Below, in pieces: positions 53,684 through 62,123 of a stretch of DNA of 64,000 nucleotides. Numbering within the stretch: the first letter of the stretch is position 1; each line of letters starts with the position of its first letter. Location of the stretch: assembly GCA_943370025.1 (NCBI GenBank), contig CALRPI020000009.1, positions 1-64,000 of the forward strand, written 5' to 3'. The translations under genes and the position numbers were made by a program. The notes beneath the pieces are model-generated. The model ran no database searches. It saw only the letters and a list, made by a program, of their open reading frames with translations, and was not told the DNA's origin. Source of the stretch: JAAUUE01 sp943370025 (GTDB taxonomy: Bacteria > Cyanobacteriota > Cyanobacteriia > Cyanobacteriales > JAAUUE01).

Positions 53684-55396
53684 ATGCACTATTTAATATT
53701 AGCCACTGATTATGATGGCACCTTAGCGACCCATGGAAAAGTATCAGCAGCGACGCTGGATGCCTTGAAGCAATTTCAAAAATCTGGACGCAAGTTGATT
53801 TTAGTTACAGGTAGACAACTGGAGGATATCTGTGAAGTATTTCCTGAGGTTAGTTTATTTGATTGTGTCGTAGCCGAGAACGGAGCGGTATTGTACTACC
53901 CAAAAATTCGTGAAGAAATACTGCTGGGCAGTTTACCTCCAGATGCTTTTGTCGAAGCCCTGCGATCGCGGCAGGTTGATCCCCTTTCTGTTGGCAAAGT
54001 AATTGTGGCAACTTGGGAACCTAATGAAGTCGAAGTTCTGAACGTAATTCGAGAACTGGGGTTAGATTTACAGGTCATCTTTAATAAAGGGGCGGTGATG
54101 GTTTTGCCCGCCGGAGTCAACAAAGCCTCTGGACTAACGGAAGCTCTAGGACGTATGGGCTTGTCTTCGCATAATACGGTGGCGATCGGGGATGCAGAAA
54201 ATGATCTGGCTTTCCTAAAACTCTGTGAGCTTTCTGTCGCTGTAGATAACGCCCTGCCGTCGGTAAAAAGTGAAGTTGATTGGGTGACAAATGGCAGTCG
54301 AGGCGAAGGAGTGGTGGAGTTGATCGATCGATTACTGGCTTCAGATTTGGCAGAATCGTTACTTTTACCAAAGCGGCATCACATTGTTTTGGGTGAGCTT
54401 CCGGGAGAGCAGGCAATTTATATCCAACCGTTGAACCGGAATATTCTGCTAGCCGGAACTTCTGGTGGAGGTAAATCAACCTTAGCTACAGGACTTCTAG
54501 AAAGATTTCTCGACCAGGGCTATCAGGTTTGCATCATTGATCCCGAAGGAGACTATCAGAATTTTGCCGGAACTATGGTGTTCGGCAATGCTCAACAGAT
54601 CCCTAACCCTGTGGATATCCTCACAGCTTTGAGTAATCCAGTCCAAAATATAGTAGTCAATTTAGTCGGGGTGAAACTGGACGATCGCCCGGCATTTTTA
54701 GCTCAACTCCTGCCATCTTTACTAGAAATGCGGGTGCGGACTGGCAGACCGCATTGGATTGTTATTGATGAAGTTCATCATATGTTTCATGCAGATTGGA
54801 ATGCGGCAGTCACCCTCCCGCAGTCTGTGAATGGAACTTTGATGATTACAGTTCATCCCGAACATGTGGCAGCTTCTGCCTTATCTCTAATTGACACGAT
54901 CATTTCTGTGAAATCTCCTCAAAAGACCATTCCAGATTTTTGCAACACCATCGGACATGCCCTGCCGATCGATCCACTCCCAGAAAACTTGGTGACTGGT
55001 GAAGCTATTGCTTGGTTTTTAAAAGATGAAGGGCAGCCATTATTTCAATTTCAGGTGATTCCCCCCCGCCAAGAACGTCAACGACATATGCGTAACTATG
55101 CTGAAGGCAATTTGGGTGACGATCGCTGCTTTTACTTTCGAGGTGAAGATAGCCGGTTAAATCTCAAGGCGCACAATCTAATTATGTTTATCCAGTTAGC
55201 AGCAGGAGTGGACGATCAGACTTGGCTCTATCATTTGCATCAGCAAGATTATTCTAATTGGCTGCAAAATTCGATTAAAGATCAAACTCTTGCAGAGGAG
55301 GTTAGTCAGATAGAACAAACTATTAATATTTCTGCCGAGGAAAGTCTCGATCGAATTAAATTAGCAATTGAAAAACGCTACACCTTACCTGCTTAA
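53684..55396 (+). CDS. HAD phosphatase fused to HerA/DUF87-like ATPase
   Basis: A 570-residue two-domain protein. Residues 1-225 are a Cof-type HAD hydrolase: nucleophile motif DYDGTL near 9-14 and IGDAENDLAF near 168-177. Residues about 240-520 form a P-loop ATPase with Walker A AGTSGGGKST near 257-266 and Walker B IVIDEVHH near 360-367, like HerA/DUF87 proteins. The pairing could couple sugar-phosphate removal with an ATP-driven machine. Its substrate is unknown. It starts 115 bp past a hairpin repeat. Confidence 0.85.
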   Translation: MHYLILATDYDGTLATHGKVSAATLDALKQFQKSGRKLILVTGRQLEDICEVFPEVSLFDCVVAENGAVLYYPKIREEILLGSLPPDAFVEALRSRQVDPLSVGKVIVATWEPNEVEVLNVIRELGLDLQVIFNKGAVMVLPAGVNKASGLTEALGRMGLSSHNTVAIGDAENDLAFLKLCELSVAVDNALPSVKSEVDWVTNGSRGEGVVELIDRLLASDLAESLLLPKRHHIVLGELPGEQAIYIQPLNRNILLAGTSGGGKSTLATGLLERFLDQGYQVCIIDPEGDYQNFAGTMVFGNAQQIPNPVDILTALSNPVQNIVVNLVGVKLDDRPAFLAQLLPSLLEMRVRTGRPHWIVIDEVHHMFHADWNAAVTLPQSVNGTLMITVHPEHVAASALSLIDTIISVKSPQKTIPDFCNTIGHALPIDPLPENLVTGEAIAWFLKDEGQPLFQFQVIPPRQERQRHMRNYAEGNLGDDRCFYFRGEDSRLNLKAHNLIMFIQLAAGVDDQTWLYHLHQQDYSNWLQNSIKDQTLAEEVSQIEQTINISAEESLDRIKLAIEKRYTLPA

Positions 55397-55434
55397 TCTT
55401 TTGTCTATTCTAGGCAGAATGGCAATGCTATATA

Positions 55435-55583
55435 TAGCAACCCTAAATGGTTTCACCCGCCGGAGGCGGGTGAAACCATCTGCCAGAAGCAAGTTGACTT
55501 AGTAACTGTTCGCAAACTCAATTAGGATCGCTTTGGCAATCCTAATTGAGTTTGGAATTTTAGAGGTTTGAGAATGGCTATAG
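55435..55583. repeat. Tandem composite of two family B hairpin repeats
   Basis: A full copy from TAGCAACCCTAAAT with stem GGTTTCACCCGCC / GGCGGGTGAAACC ends near 55532 (CAATTAGGATCG). A second, truncated copy begins at once (GGCAATCCTAATTGAG...GGTTTGAGAATGGCTATAG). The following bases to 55780 are AT-rich with no gene that I trust. Confidence 0.65.
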
Positions 55584-55780
55584 ATAAAAATCAAAGTAAG
55601 ATTCACAAAGTTTTCATGCAAAATATACATTTTTCTTTTAATTACAACACGATCTCAATTATGAGAGTGTCATAGTCAAGGAAGTTGCAGAATGAAAATT
55701 GCAAAATACAAGTGAATACTTGAATTTTGAAGCCATGATGAATTTATATTCGCCAGACTCTAATCTCTTAATTAGTAAGA

Positions 55781-55885
55781 TACAGCAGTTTGCGTGTGGG
55801 CGGCTATCGCCGCCCACACGCAAACCCAAGCCTATTCAACATTTTAGGAAATGCAACGTATTCCATTTATATGAAAAGTGCTGTA
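55781..55885. repeat. Hairpin repeat, family A, overlapping a gene start
   Basis: 105 bp between TACAGCAGTTTG and AGTGCTGTA with perfect stem CGTGTGGGCGGC / GCCGCCCACACG. The right end overlaps the first codons of the TspO-like gene. Confidence 0.8.
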
Positions 55886-56365
55886 TTAAATATTTTAGAG
55901 GACAATGCTTCTGGAGTAGCGATCGCCATAGTTACCTTACTGGTTTCCCTCGGAGCCAATTTGGTATCACCTAGCGATCGAAGATGGTTCAATCAACTTC
56001 GTCGGCCTCGTTGGCTATCTTTTGAAATTTTTATCCCGGTGATTTGGACGGTGATTCTTATCTGTGGAGCTATCTCTGCTTATAAGATTTGGGAAGTAGA
56101 AAAAGGAAGTATTCGAGGTTGGTCAACAATGGCACTTTATCTATTTTTAGAGATTGTAATCATTGCCTATGTACCAATTACTCTACAAACCCGCAATCTC
56201 CGCTTAGGAACTTGGATCGGTTTAATTGGTTTTGGTCTGGGACTAGTTCTAACTCTCAGCGTTGGGCAAATTTCCCAAGGTGCTGCTTGGTTGCTTATAC
56301 CTTATTTACTTTGGAGTCCGATCGGTTCCTATACTACTTGGGCAATGGCTCACCTTAATCCTTAA
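55871..56365 (+). CDS. TspO/MBR-family membrane protein
   Basis: A 164-residue protein with five hydrophobic helices and the TspO/MBR pattern (WFNQLRRPRWLSFEIFIPVIWTVILI; WSPIGSYTTWAMAHLNP). TspO proteins bind tetrapyrroles and act in stress signalling. The first ATG in frame (55871) lies inside the right end of a family A hairpin repeat with no ribosome site, so the native start may have been replaced. Next gene begins 35 bp downstream. Confidence 0.78.
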   Translation: MKSAVLNILEDNASGVAIAIVTLLVSLGANLVSPSDRRWFNQLRRPRWLSFEIFIPVIWTVILICGAISAYKIWEVEKGSIRGWSTMALYLFLEIVIIAYVPITLQTRNLRLGTWIGLIGFGLGLVLTLSVGQISQGAAWLLIPYLLWSPIGSYTTWAMAHLNP

Positions 56366-56400
56366 AACTCTAGAAACACAAAACTTTTCTTGATAAATCT

Positions 56401-57816
56401 ATGCTACCTACTTTTTTAGATTCCTTAGAATATTGCTTAGAAACTGATCTCAAAAAAAGATTAATGACTCCTTTACTAGCATCACCAGAGGCTCCTGAAT
56501 TGCCAGATATCCCAGAATCGCCGGAACTTCCTCAATCTCCAGAAATACCAAATTTACCGAAATCGCCAGAAATACCCAATATTCCTGATATTCCTAATAC
56601 TCCAAAATCTCCTGAATCTCCTGAGATTCCGGGATTGCCAGAAGTACCGGATCTGCCAAATTTTCCTCAAGCACCCGATATGCCCACCTTGCCAGAATTG
56701 CTGATTTGTTATCAATATAATGGTCAAAATATTTTTAGACAACATGAATTTTTTCAGGAGGCGGAACAGCAGTTTAATCAACTGCTAACTTGGAAAAACT
56801 TAGATGACCAAATCAAGTTCAACCCTGAACTAGTTAAAGATTTGGAAATAGCGATCGCTACTGCTTCTGAAATTGCCTATCCTAAAACTACTTACCAAGA
56901 TGCAAATCAGGCAATAACCGCAGATGCGGAAATAGCGGCTACGTTTTTACAAAGAATTCTCTATAGTCTGAATCGGCTTAATTTATTTTGGTACGATGAC
57001 TTGCGAAACTATCAAAATGAACACTCCCCCTATCTAAAATTTCTAGTTAATCAGATAGAATCTCCTTGGCAAGCTTGGGAACTATCTCAATTAAATGTAG
57101 ATAAAATTCAGAAATTGAATTTACAAGGTGTTAAACAAGCCTTACAAGAAAGAGCAGATGCAGACCTAGACCCGCCCTTATCTCCTGCTAAAAAATATCT
57201 GCGAGAAACTATGGATTTGCACGGATATCGTCTATTATTGGCGATCGCTTCTTTAGATGGATTGGTAGAAGCGAGTCGGCTGTCTAGGATCTTAGGTGGA
57301 GCAAGTAACGAAATTCAAGCAACTTTAATTCGTGTACTTTTAGAAGAATATGGTAATGGTCGTTTAGCTCGAAAACATTCTACTTTCTTTGCCCAAATGA
57401 TGGCAGAGTTAGGACTAGAGACTGAACCAGAAGTTTATTTTGATCTTGTTCCTTGGCAAGTTTTAGCTAGTATCAACCATAACTTTTTACTCACGGAACG
57501 CAAACGACATTTCCTTCGCTATAACGGTGGCTTGACCTATTTTGAAATAGCTGGCCCCGCCATCTATACAGACTATCTGCTTGCTGCCCAACGGTTAAAG
57601 CTTTCTGATGCCGCTATGAGTTATTGGGAGTTGCACATTCGAGAAGATGAACGCCATGGACAATGGATGCTTACAGATGTGGCTCTGCCCCTAGCTGATC
57701 GATATCCCCAAAATTCATGGGAACTAGTTCTTGGTTATGACCAAGAAAAACTAATCGGCGATCGAGCAGCAGCAGCAGTGATGGCTCTAATTCAACAATC
57801 TGAGGAAAACCTATGA
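56401..57816 (+). CDS. Iron-containing redox enzyme family protein (haem-oxygenase-like)
   Basis: A 471-residue protein. Residues about 28-100 are a Pro-rich repeat (PELP, PEIP, PNIP, PDIP and the like), probably an extended linker. The C-terminal two-thirds are helical and fit the haem-oxygenase-like di-iron family: NHNFLL, GPAIYTDYLLAAQRL, then YWELHIREDERHGQWM with likely metal ligands Glu, Asp and His. It overlaps the DUF3891 gene by ATGA, so the two are coupled. The substrate is unknown. Confidence 0.8.
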   Translation: MLPTFLDSLEYCLETDLKKRLMTPLLASPEAPELPDIPESPELPQSPEIPNLPKSPEIPNIPDIPNTPKSPESPEIPGLPEVPDLPNFPQAPDMPTLPELLICYQYNGQNIFRQHEFFQEAEQQFNQLLTWKNLDDQIKFNPELVKDLEIAIATASEIAYPKTTYQDANQAITADAEIAATFLQRILYSLNRLNLFWYDDLRNYQNEHSPYLKFLVNQIESPWQAWELSQLNVDKIQKLNLQGVKQALQERADADLDPPLSPAKKYLRETMDLHGYRLLLAIASLDGLVEASRLSRILGGASNEIQATLIRVLLEEYGNGRLARKHSTFFAQMMAELGLETEPEVYFDLVPWQVLASINHNFLLTERKRHFLRYNGGLTYFEIAGPAIYTDYLLAAQRLKLSDAAMSYWELHIREDERHGQWMLTDVALPLADRYPQNSWELVLGYDQEKLIGDRAAAAVMALIQQSEENL

Positions 57817-58307
57817 TTGTAAATTTAACTGCCGATGGCTGGGATGTAATTTATCACCGCGCCCATGCCCTTCTAGCGGCTCAATTAGGTGGGCAATGGC
57901 AACGAAGTAATGCTCCTGTGTGCTTTTATGAAACGATCGCAGCGATCTCCCATCATGATGATTTAGAGAAAGAATGGAAAGGTGATCACCTAACTGAAAG
58001 TGGCGCACCTCTAGACTTCACCCTAGGAGAGGAGCCGCCAGAAGTATCTTTAGAGAAGCTCAAAAAGCATCTAGAGGATTCCCTCTATCGGGGGCGTTGG
58101 GTGGCATTTCTAAAACGTTACGATCTGCGCTGTTTAGAAAATGCTCATTTAACAGTAGAGCCTTGGCCTTTTGAGGAAGATGAATTCACGGTTAATGTGG
58201 AATCTTCCCATTTGTCAACCCTGAAATATGACAGTAATGATGCTCTAACTCTTGCCCTTAAACAAGCTCCTATCATAAATCTAGAATGGACGTTTGATAA
58301 ATCTTAA
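57813..58307 (+). CDS. DUF3891 protein
   Basis: A 164-residue DUF3891 protein (MIVNLTADGWDVIYHRAHALLAAQLGG; AAISHHDDLEKEW with a His-His-Asp-Asp cluster that looks metal-binding, near 48-51). This resembles HD-domain-like helical proteins. It is translationally coupled to the redox enzyme and followed after 36 bp by the methyltransferase. Function is unknown, but the fixed grouping suggests one pathway. Confidence 0.8.
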   Translation: MIVNLTADGWDVIYHRAHALLAAQLGGQWQRSNAPVCFYETIAAISHHDDLEKEWKGDHLTESGAPLDFTLGEEPPEVSLEKLKKHLEDSLYRGRWVAFLKRYDLRCLENAHLTVEPWPFEEDEFTVNVESSHLSTLKYDSNDALTLALKQAPIINLEWTFDKS

Positions 58308-58343
58308 TCAACACATTCATTATCAAAAATTATCAGAGGTTGT

Positions 58344-59114
58344 ATGAATAATTTTTTATTACGTTCCCCAAAAGTAGTTGTCTTTCGTCCGCAGAATTAT
58401 ACTGCCAAAGAAATAAAAAAGGAAGTATTTTTCTGTCCCGAAGAGTCTCAATTTTATTCTCAATGCCTAGAAAGAATGGTGTTGAATTCTAGTGATAGTA
58501 CCACTTCTATTGTGGAATTTGGAACAGGAGATGGTAGTCCTGTAATCAATAGTTTGCTAAAAAGTCAGTTCGATGGTGTGATTAATGGCTATGAATTAAG
58601 CTCTCAAGCCTGTGAAGCCGCTCGGTTACAAATTGAAAGCCATAAACTTAGCCATAAATATATTATTCATAACTCTTGCTTTTTTGATAGAGATTGGCAC
58701 TCTAAAGCAAATTATTTAATTGCTAACCCTCCTTATTTACCAGCAGTTGATAATGATCTTTATCTACCTGCCTTGCATGGGGGTAGAGATGGAGCCTCTA
58801 TAACTAAACAACTTCTTTCTTTGGATTGTCAAAATGTGATGCTAATGATTTCTGCCTATTCAGATCCTGTAGGGACAATTGACCATGCGATCGCTCAGGG
58901 TTATCAAGTAGTAGATTTTATGGCTTCACCCATGAGTTTTGGCTACTACAGTTCTGAACCTAAGGTAAAACAAAGAATCGCTGACCTGCATAAGCATCAA
59001 AAGGCATTCTATTCTGAAAATATCTATATTCTGGCGGGGGTTTTTTTAAAAAAGTGTGACAACCTAACAGCAGATCTATCTCCAGAATTAATTAAGGTCA
59101 TGACCGCCTTATAA
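58344..59114 (+). CDS. Class I SAM methyltransferase, NPPY type
   Basis: A 256-residue methyltransferase. The SAM-binding motif I VEFGTGDGSP lies near residues 55-64 and the catalytic NPPY near 127-130, a motif used for methylating amide or exocyclic nitrogens (as in PrmC/HemK). The N-terminal part is short. It closes the three-gene run 56401-59114. Its target could be a protein or a metabolite made by the redox enzyme. Downstream a 16-bp perfect hairpin may end the operon. Confidence 0.82.
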   Translation: MNNFLLRSPKVVVFRPQNYTAKEIKKEVFFCPEESQFYSQCLERMVLNSSDSTTSIVEFGTGDGSPVINSLLKSQFDGVINGYELSSQACEAARLQIESHKLSHKYIIHNSCFFDRDWHSKANYLIANPPYLPAVDNDLYLPALHGGRDGASITKQLLSLDCQNVMLMISAYSDPVGTIDHAIAQGYQVVDFMASPMSFGYYSSEPKVKQRIADLHKHQKAFYSENIYILAGVFLKKCDNLTADLSPELIKVMTAL

Positions 59115-59165
59115 ATTTCTCCACTTCAAATTACTACACCCTAAAATCAAGATTAGTCATGCATT

Positions 59166-59206
59166 GTAATGGTGCTTGGGGCGCAAAGCACCCCAAGCAC
59201 CATTAC
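59166..59206 (+). terminator. 16-bp perfect hairpin
   Basis: Arms GTAATGGTGCTTGGGG (59166-59181) and its exact complement (59191-59206). It lies 52 bp after the methyltransferase stop. There is no T-run, so it may be another hairpin repeat instead of a terminator; a TGCAGCAC end close by recalls family A. Confidence 0.5.
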
Positions 59207-59365
59207 CCAAACCATTACATTGCAGCACTACCAAATCAAGATTTGTAAAGGAAATATACAAAATATACATCTTCATAATGAACGCAACATGATCTTCATC
59301 ACGCTTATGTCACGTTATAGAGAGTCGTAAGACAAAGTAAATCTTGAAAATTTGGAGCAAATACT

Positions 59366-59572
59366 ATGCAAACTAACAAAACTCAAACTGAAATGATGGA
59401 ATCAGCCGTTCGTAATGCTTGGGTTTGGGGATCTACCCCCCAAGCAGAACTTTGGAATGGTCGTTTAGCAATGATTGGTTTTATCTCAGCGATCGCCATA
59501 GAGTTATTTACTAATCAAGGTCTACTACATTTTTGGGGTCTTCTATCATCAGGAACAATACCAACACCCTAG
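59366..59572 (+). CDS. High light-inducible protein (Hlip)
   Basis: A 68-residue one-helix member of the light-harvesting-like family. The chlorophyll-binding motif ELWNGRLAMIGF (Glu near 30, Asn 33, Arg 35) starts the TM helix. Hlips protect photosystem II assembly and quench energy under high light and other stress. Its presence beside CrtW and Dps fits a photo-oxidative stress group. ATG 59366 has GGAG upstream. Confidence 0.92.
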   Translation: MQTNKTQTEMMESAVRNAWVWGSTPQAELWNGRLAMIGFISAIAIELFTNQGLLHFWGLLSSGTIPTP

Positions 59573-59722
59573 CTTGATTCTTCTATAAAGTGGATTTTAA
59601 TTAAGTATAGGAATTACGCGCTGCCGACAAATTATTTGGTAACCTAGATATTTTTGTGAGCACCAAAACATATGAATACGTAAGTTCTGAAATAATCTGG
59701 GGGGGTGTTTATCCCCTCAAAA

Positions 59723-60535
59723 ATGGAGAGTTACTTGGAAATCAATTATCTCAGTTATTCATCAAAGAAAATTACTCACAAATTTATTCCCAAAAACTCC
59801 GATCCTTTGCTTGACAAAGTATTAGATATTTCAGAAACTGGTACCTTGGGAATCGCGATCGCTAGTTTTATTATTGCGCTTTGGGCGGGAAGTTTTGTAT
59901 TTCTTCTAGGCACCGAGATTAATAACCCCTTAGTGGTTATTACTGGAGTAGGATGGCAAACTTTTTTATACACAGGATTATTTATTACTGCTCATGATGC
60001 TATCCATGGATCAATTTCTCCTAAATACCATCAAGTTAATTATTTTCTTGGTTCCTTAGCCCTCCTCCTCTATGGCTTCTTCTCCTACGATCAATTACAA
60101 AAAACTCACTGGCAACACCATGCACACCCTGCTACTGAGGCTGACCCAGATTTCCATGATGGCAAGCATAAAAGCGCAGCGGCTTGGTATATTTATTTTA
60201 TGCAGAGATACTGGAGTTGGTGGCGATTAGTTGCTTTAATTGCTACCTATGGCGTTATGTATAAGTTTGTACATATTCCCCATGCAAACCTGATGATATT
60301 TTGGGCAATTCCTCTGCTATTAAGCTCCATGCAGCTTTTCTATTTTGGAACTTTCCTACCCCACCGAGAACCAATCAATGGTTATGTAGATTCTTTCCAA
60401 ACTCAAAGTATTTATCTTCCCTTTGTCTGGTCGTTCTTGGCTTGCTATCATTTTGGCTACCATTATGAGCACCATAAATATCCTAATTTACCTTGGTGGA
60501 AACTGCCTGCGATCGCCAAAATATCCATGCAGTAG
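59723..60535 (+). CDS. crtW: Beta-carotene ketolase (CrtW type)
   Basis: A membrane di-iron oxygenase of about 270 residues that adds 4-keto groups to beta-carotene (echinenone, canthaxanthin). His motifs: TAHDAIHGS near 87-95, THWQHHAHP near 130-138, FLPHREP near 210-216 and the CrtW-like CYHFGYHYEHHKYPN near 239-253. ATG 59723 is used; GTG 59705 would add six residues. No crtO-like gene is in the window. It sits between Hlip and an LEA-like gene, consistent with photoprotection. Confidence 0.9.
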   Translation: MESYLEINYLSYSSKKITHKFIPKNSDPLLDKVLDISETGTLGIAIASFIIALWAGSFVFLLGTEINNPLVVITGVGWQTFLYTGLFITAHDAIHGSISPKYHQVNYFLGSLALLLYGFFSYDQLQKTHWQHHAHPATEADPDFHDGKHKSAAAWYIYFMQRYWSWWRLVALIATYGVMYKFVHIPHANLMIFWAIPLLLSSMQLFYFGTFLPHREPINGYVDSFQTQSIYLPFVWSFLACYHFGYHYEHHKYPNLPWWKLPAIAKISMQ

Positions 60536-60561
60536 ACTTTATGGATTTTATCTACTAAAAA

Positions 60562-60610
60562 TACCTCAAATGATTTCACCTGCCGAAGGCAGGTGAAATC
60601 ATTTGAGGTA
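60562..60610. repeat. 23-bp perfect hairpin
   Basis: Arms 60562-60584 and 60588-60610 are fully complementary with a GAA loop (TACCTCAAATGATTTCACC...). It lies 26 bp after the crtW stop and probably ends its transcript. The ATTTCACCTGCC arm resembles the family B stem. Confidence 0.75.
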
Positions 60611-60743
60611 AATAATAGGAAATATTCTTGAGTTACAATTTATTTCGTAATTAATCAAATCATGCAATAAATCAAACAGTGAATTGTCATAGTAAGTATA
60701 GGAAATACATTTCCATCCCCTTAATTAAATTCGGAGAAATTTT

Positions 60744-61289
60744 ATGAAAACCGTTCAATTCTTAACTCGATTAGTAGTCATGGTTTGTGTCTGTGGCTTA
60801 ATAGTATTTGCTAATGTTTCCCCCGCGAATGCCGCTTGGGGCAGACCAGATAAGGCAACCCAAGGTACTGAACCTCTACCAAATATCACTGCAAAATCTG
60901 AAGAAGCAGCCAATTCTGGTCCTTCTGGAATGGGCAGAGCTAAGGCTCTAAAAGGGCTAAATGAAGTCCAAGGAACTGCGGACATTGATAAGATGAAGCG
61001 TGATAACTATGGAGAGAAACTTCCTGTGGTTCGAGAAGCAGAAAAGGTAGCAGACAAAGTTGAAAATAAGATCAACTCTGCTAAAAGAAATACCGAAAAA
61101 ACTGCTAACTCTGTTTTAGATCAGGCTAGTGATATGGTTAATGATGTCAAAAATAAGGCTGGAGATACTATCAACTCCCTAACTGGCAAGGCAGAGAATA
61201 CTGCTGATTCCGTTAAAGACACTGCCAAATCTGTGAAAAACAAGGCTAAATCCTTAGCAGATAACAGTAGAAATAACCTGAGAAGGTAA
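60744..61289 (+). CDS. Secreted LEA-like helical repeat protein
   Basis: A 181-residue protein with a Sec signal peptide (cleavage near ANA-AW, residue 30). The mature part is hydrophilic with a repeating Asp-Lys-Ala/Asn pattern (DKVENKINSAKRNTEK, VKNKAGDTINSLTGKAENTADSVKDTAKSVKNKAK), like LEA and low-temperature-induced proteins that shield membranes or proteins when dry or cold. GGAG precedes ATG 60744. Location should be periplasm or thylakoid lumen. Confidence 0.8.
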   Translation: MKTVQFLTRLVVMVCVCGLIVFANVSPANAAWGRPDKATQGTEPLPNITAKSEEAANSGPSGMGRAKALKGLNEVQGTADIDKMKRDNYGEKLPVVREAEKVADKVENKINSAKRNTEKTANSVLDQASDMVNDVKNKAGDTINSLTGKAENTADSVKDTAKSVKNKAKSLADNSRNNLRR

Positions 61290-61345
61290 TCCACTCATGA
61301 CTCATTTAATGATGACTTTATTATTACGAATCAAGGAGATTATCC

Positions 61346-61882
61346 ATGCGGGCAATTAATATTGGTCTAACAAAAGAACAGCTTCAAGGTGTAATTGATC
61401 TACTCAATCAAGATTTAGCTGATACTTATCTACTGTTAGTTAAAACTAAGAAATATCATTGGGATGTAGTTGGTCCTCAATTTATGACATTGCATAAACT
61501 TTGGCAGGAGCATTATGAAGCTCTGACGATTAATGTTGATGTAATTGCTGAACGAGTTAGAACCTTGGGGGGCTATCCTGTCGGCACCATGGAAGGATTC
61601 TTGAAAATTTGCTCCCTCAAAGAACACGCGGGTAAAGTTCCGACAGCAACCGGAATGGTATCGCAATTGCTAGATGATCATGAACAGGTCGTCCGGAATT
61701 TACGCAAGCATATTGAGCAGTGTAGCAATGAATTTAAGGATGATGGAACTGCCGATTTTCTTACAGGTTTAATGGAGCAGCATGAACAAATCTCTTGGAT
61801 GCTACGCTCTTTTATTGAGGGAGAAGCGATCGCTTCTGATGGTATTAAGCCAGAACCTCAAAAAAAGGCAGTAGGAGTTTAG
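61346..61882 (+). CDS. dps: Dps-family ferritin-like protein
   Basis: A 178-residue Dps protein that stores iron and shields DNA by using peroxide to oxidise Fe(II). The ferroxidase motif KYHWDVVGPQF (near 31-41) with HKLWQEHYEAL and DVIAERVRTLGG is intact. AAGGAG precedes ATG 61346. Together with the Mn catalase it removes peroxide and iron, the two Fenton partners. The C-terminal tail is short. Confidence 0.92.
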   Translation: MRAINIGLTKEQLQGVIDLLNQDLADTYLLLVKTKKYHWDVVGPQFMTLHKLWQEHYEALTINVDVIAERVRTLGGYPVGTMEGFLKICSLKEHAGKVPTATGMVSQLLDDHEQVVRNLRKHIEQCSNEFKDDGTADFLTGLMEQHEQISWMLRSFIEGEAIASDGIKPEPQKKAVGV

Positions 61883-61888
61883 TCAACT

Positions 61889-61993
61889 TACAGCAGTTTG
61901 AGAGTGGGTGGATACAGCCATCCACTCTCAAACCCAACATTGATGGGACTTTCAATATTTTTGGTGTGTCTCATTTAAACGCAAAGTGCTGTA
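61889..61993. repeat. Hairpin repeat, family A
   Basis: 105 bp between TACAGCAGTTTG and AAAGTGCTGTA with a perfect stem GAGAGTGGGTGGAT / ATCCACTCTC region. It begins 7 bp after the dps stop. Confidence 0.8.
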
Positions 61994-62041
61994 GGATGGC
62001 GATCGCTTTTATCGGCAGCAGATTATGCCGTTAATCGTCTC

Positions 62042-62123
62042 AGAGGTCATTTATAAAGTGGCTAGAAGGTCTGATTTTGTGCCCCCTCCGGGGGCACAAA
62101 ATCAGACTTTATAAATAGCCTCT
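62042..62123. repeat. Hairpin repeat, family D
   Basis: Outer arms AGAGGTCATTTATAAA and TTTATAAATAGCCTCT enclose an 18-bp perfect stem (62069-62086 with 62090-62107, GTCTGATTTTGTGCCCCC) and TCC loop. It abuts the stop of the convergent HEAT-like gene. Confidence 0.7.

Noticed and set aside
55699..55974. 91-codon plus frame before the TspO-like gene
   Set aside because: It runs straight through a hairpin repeat and overlaps the better-supported TspO frame.
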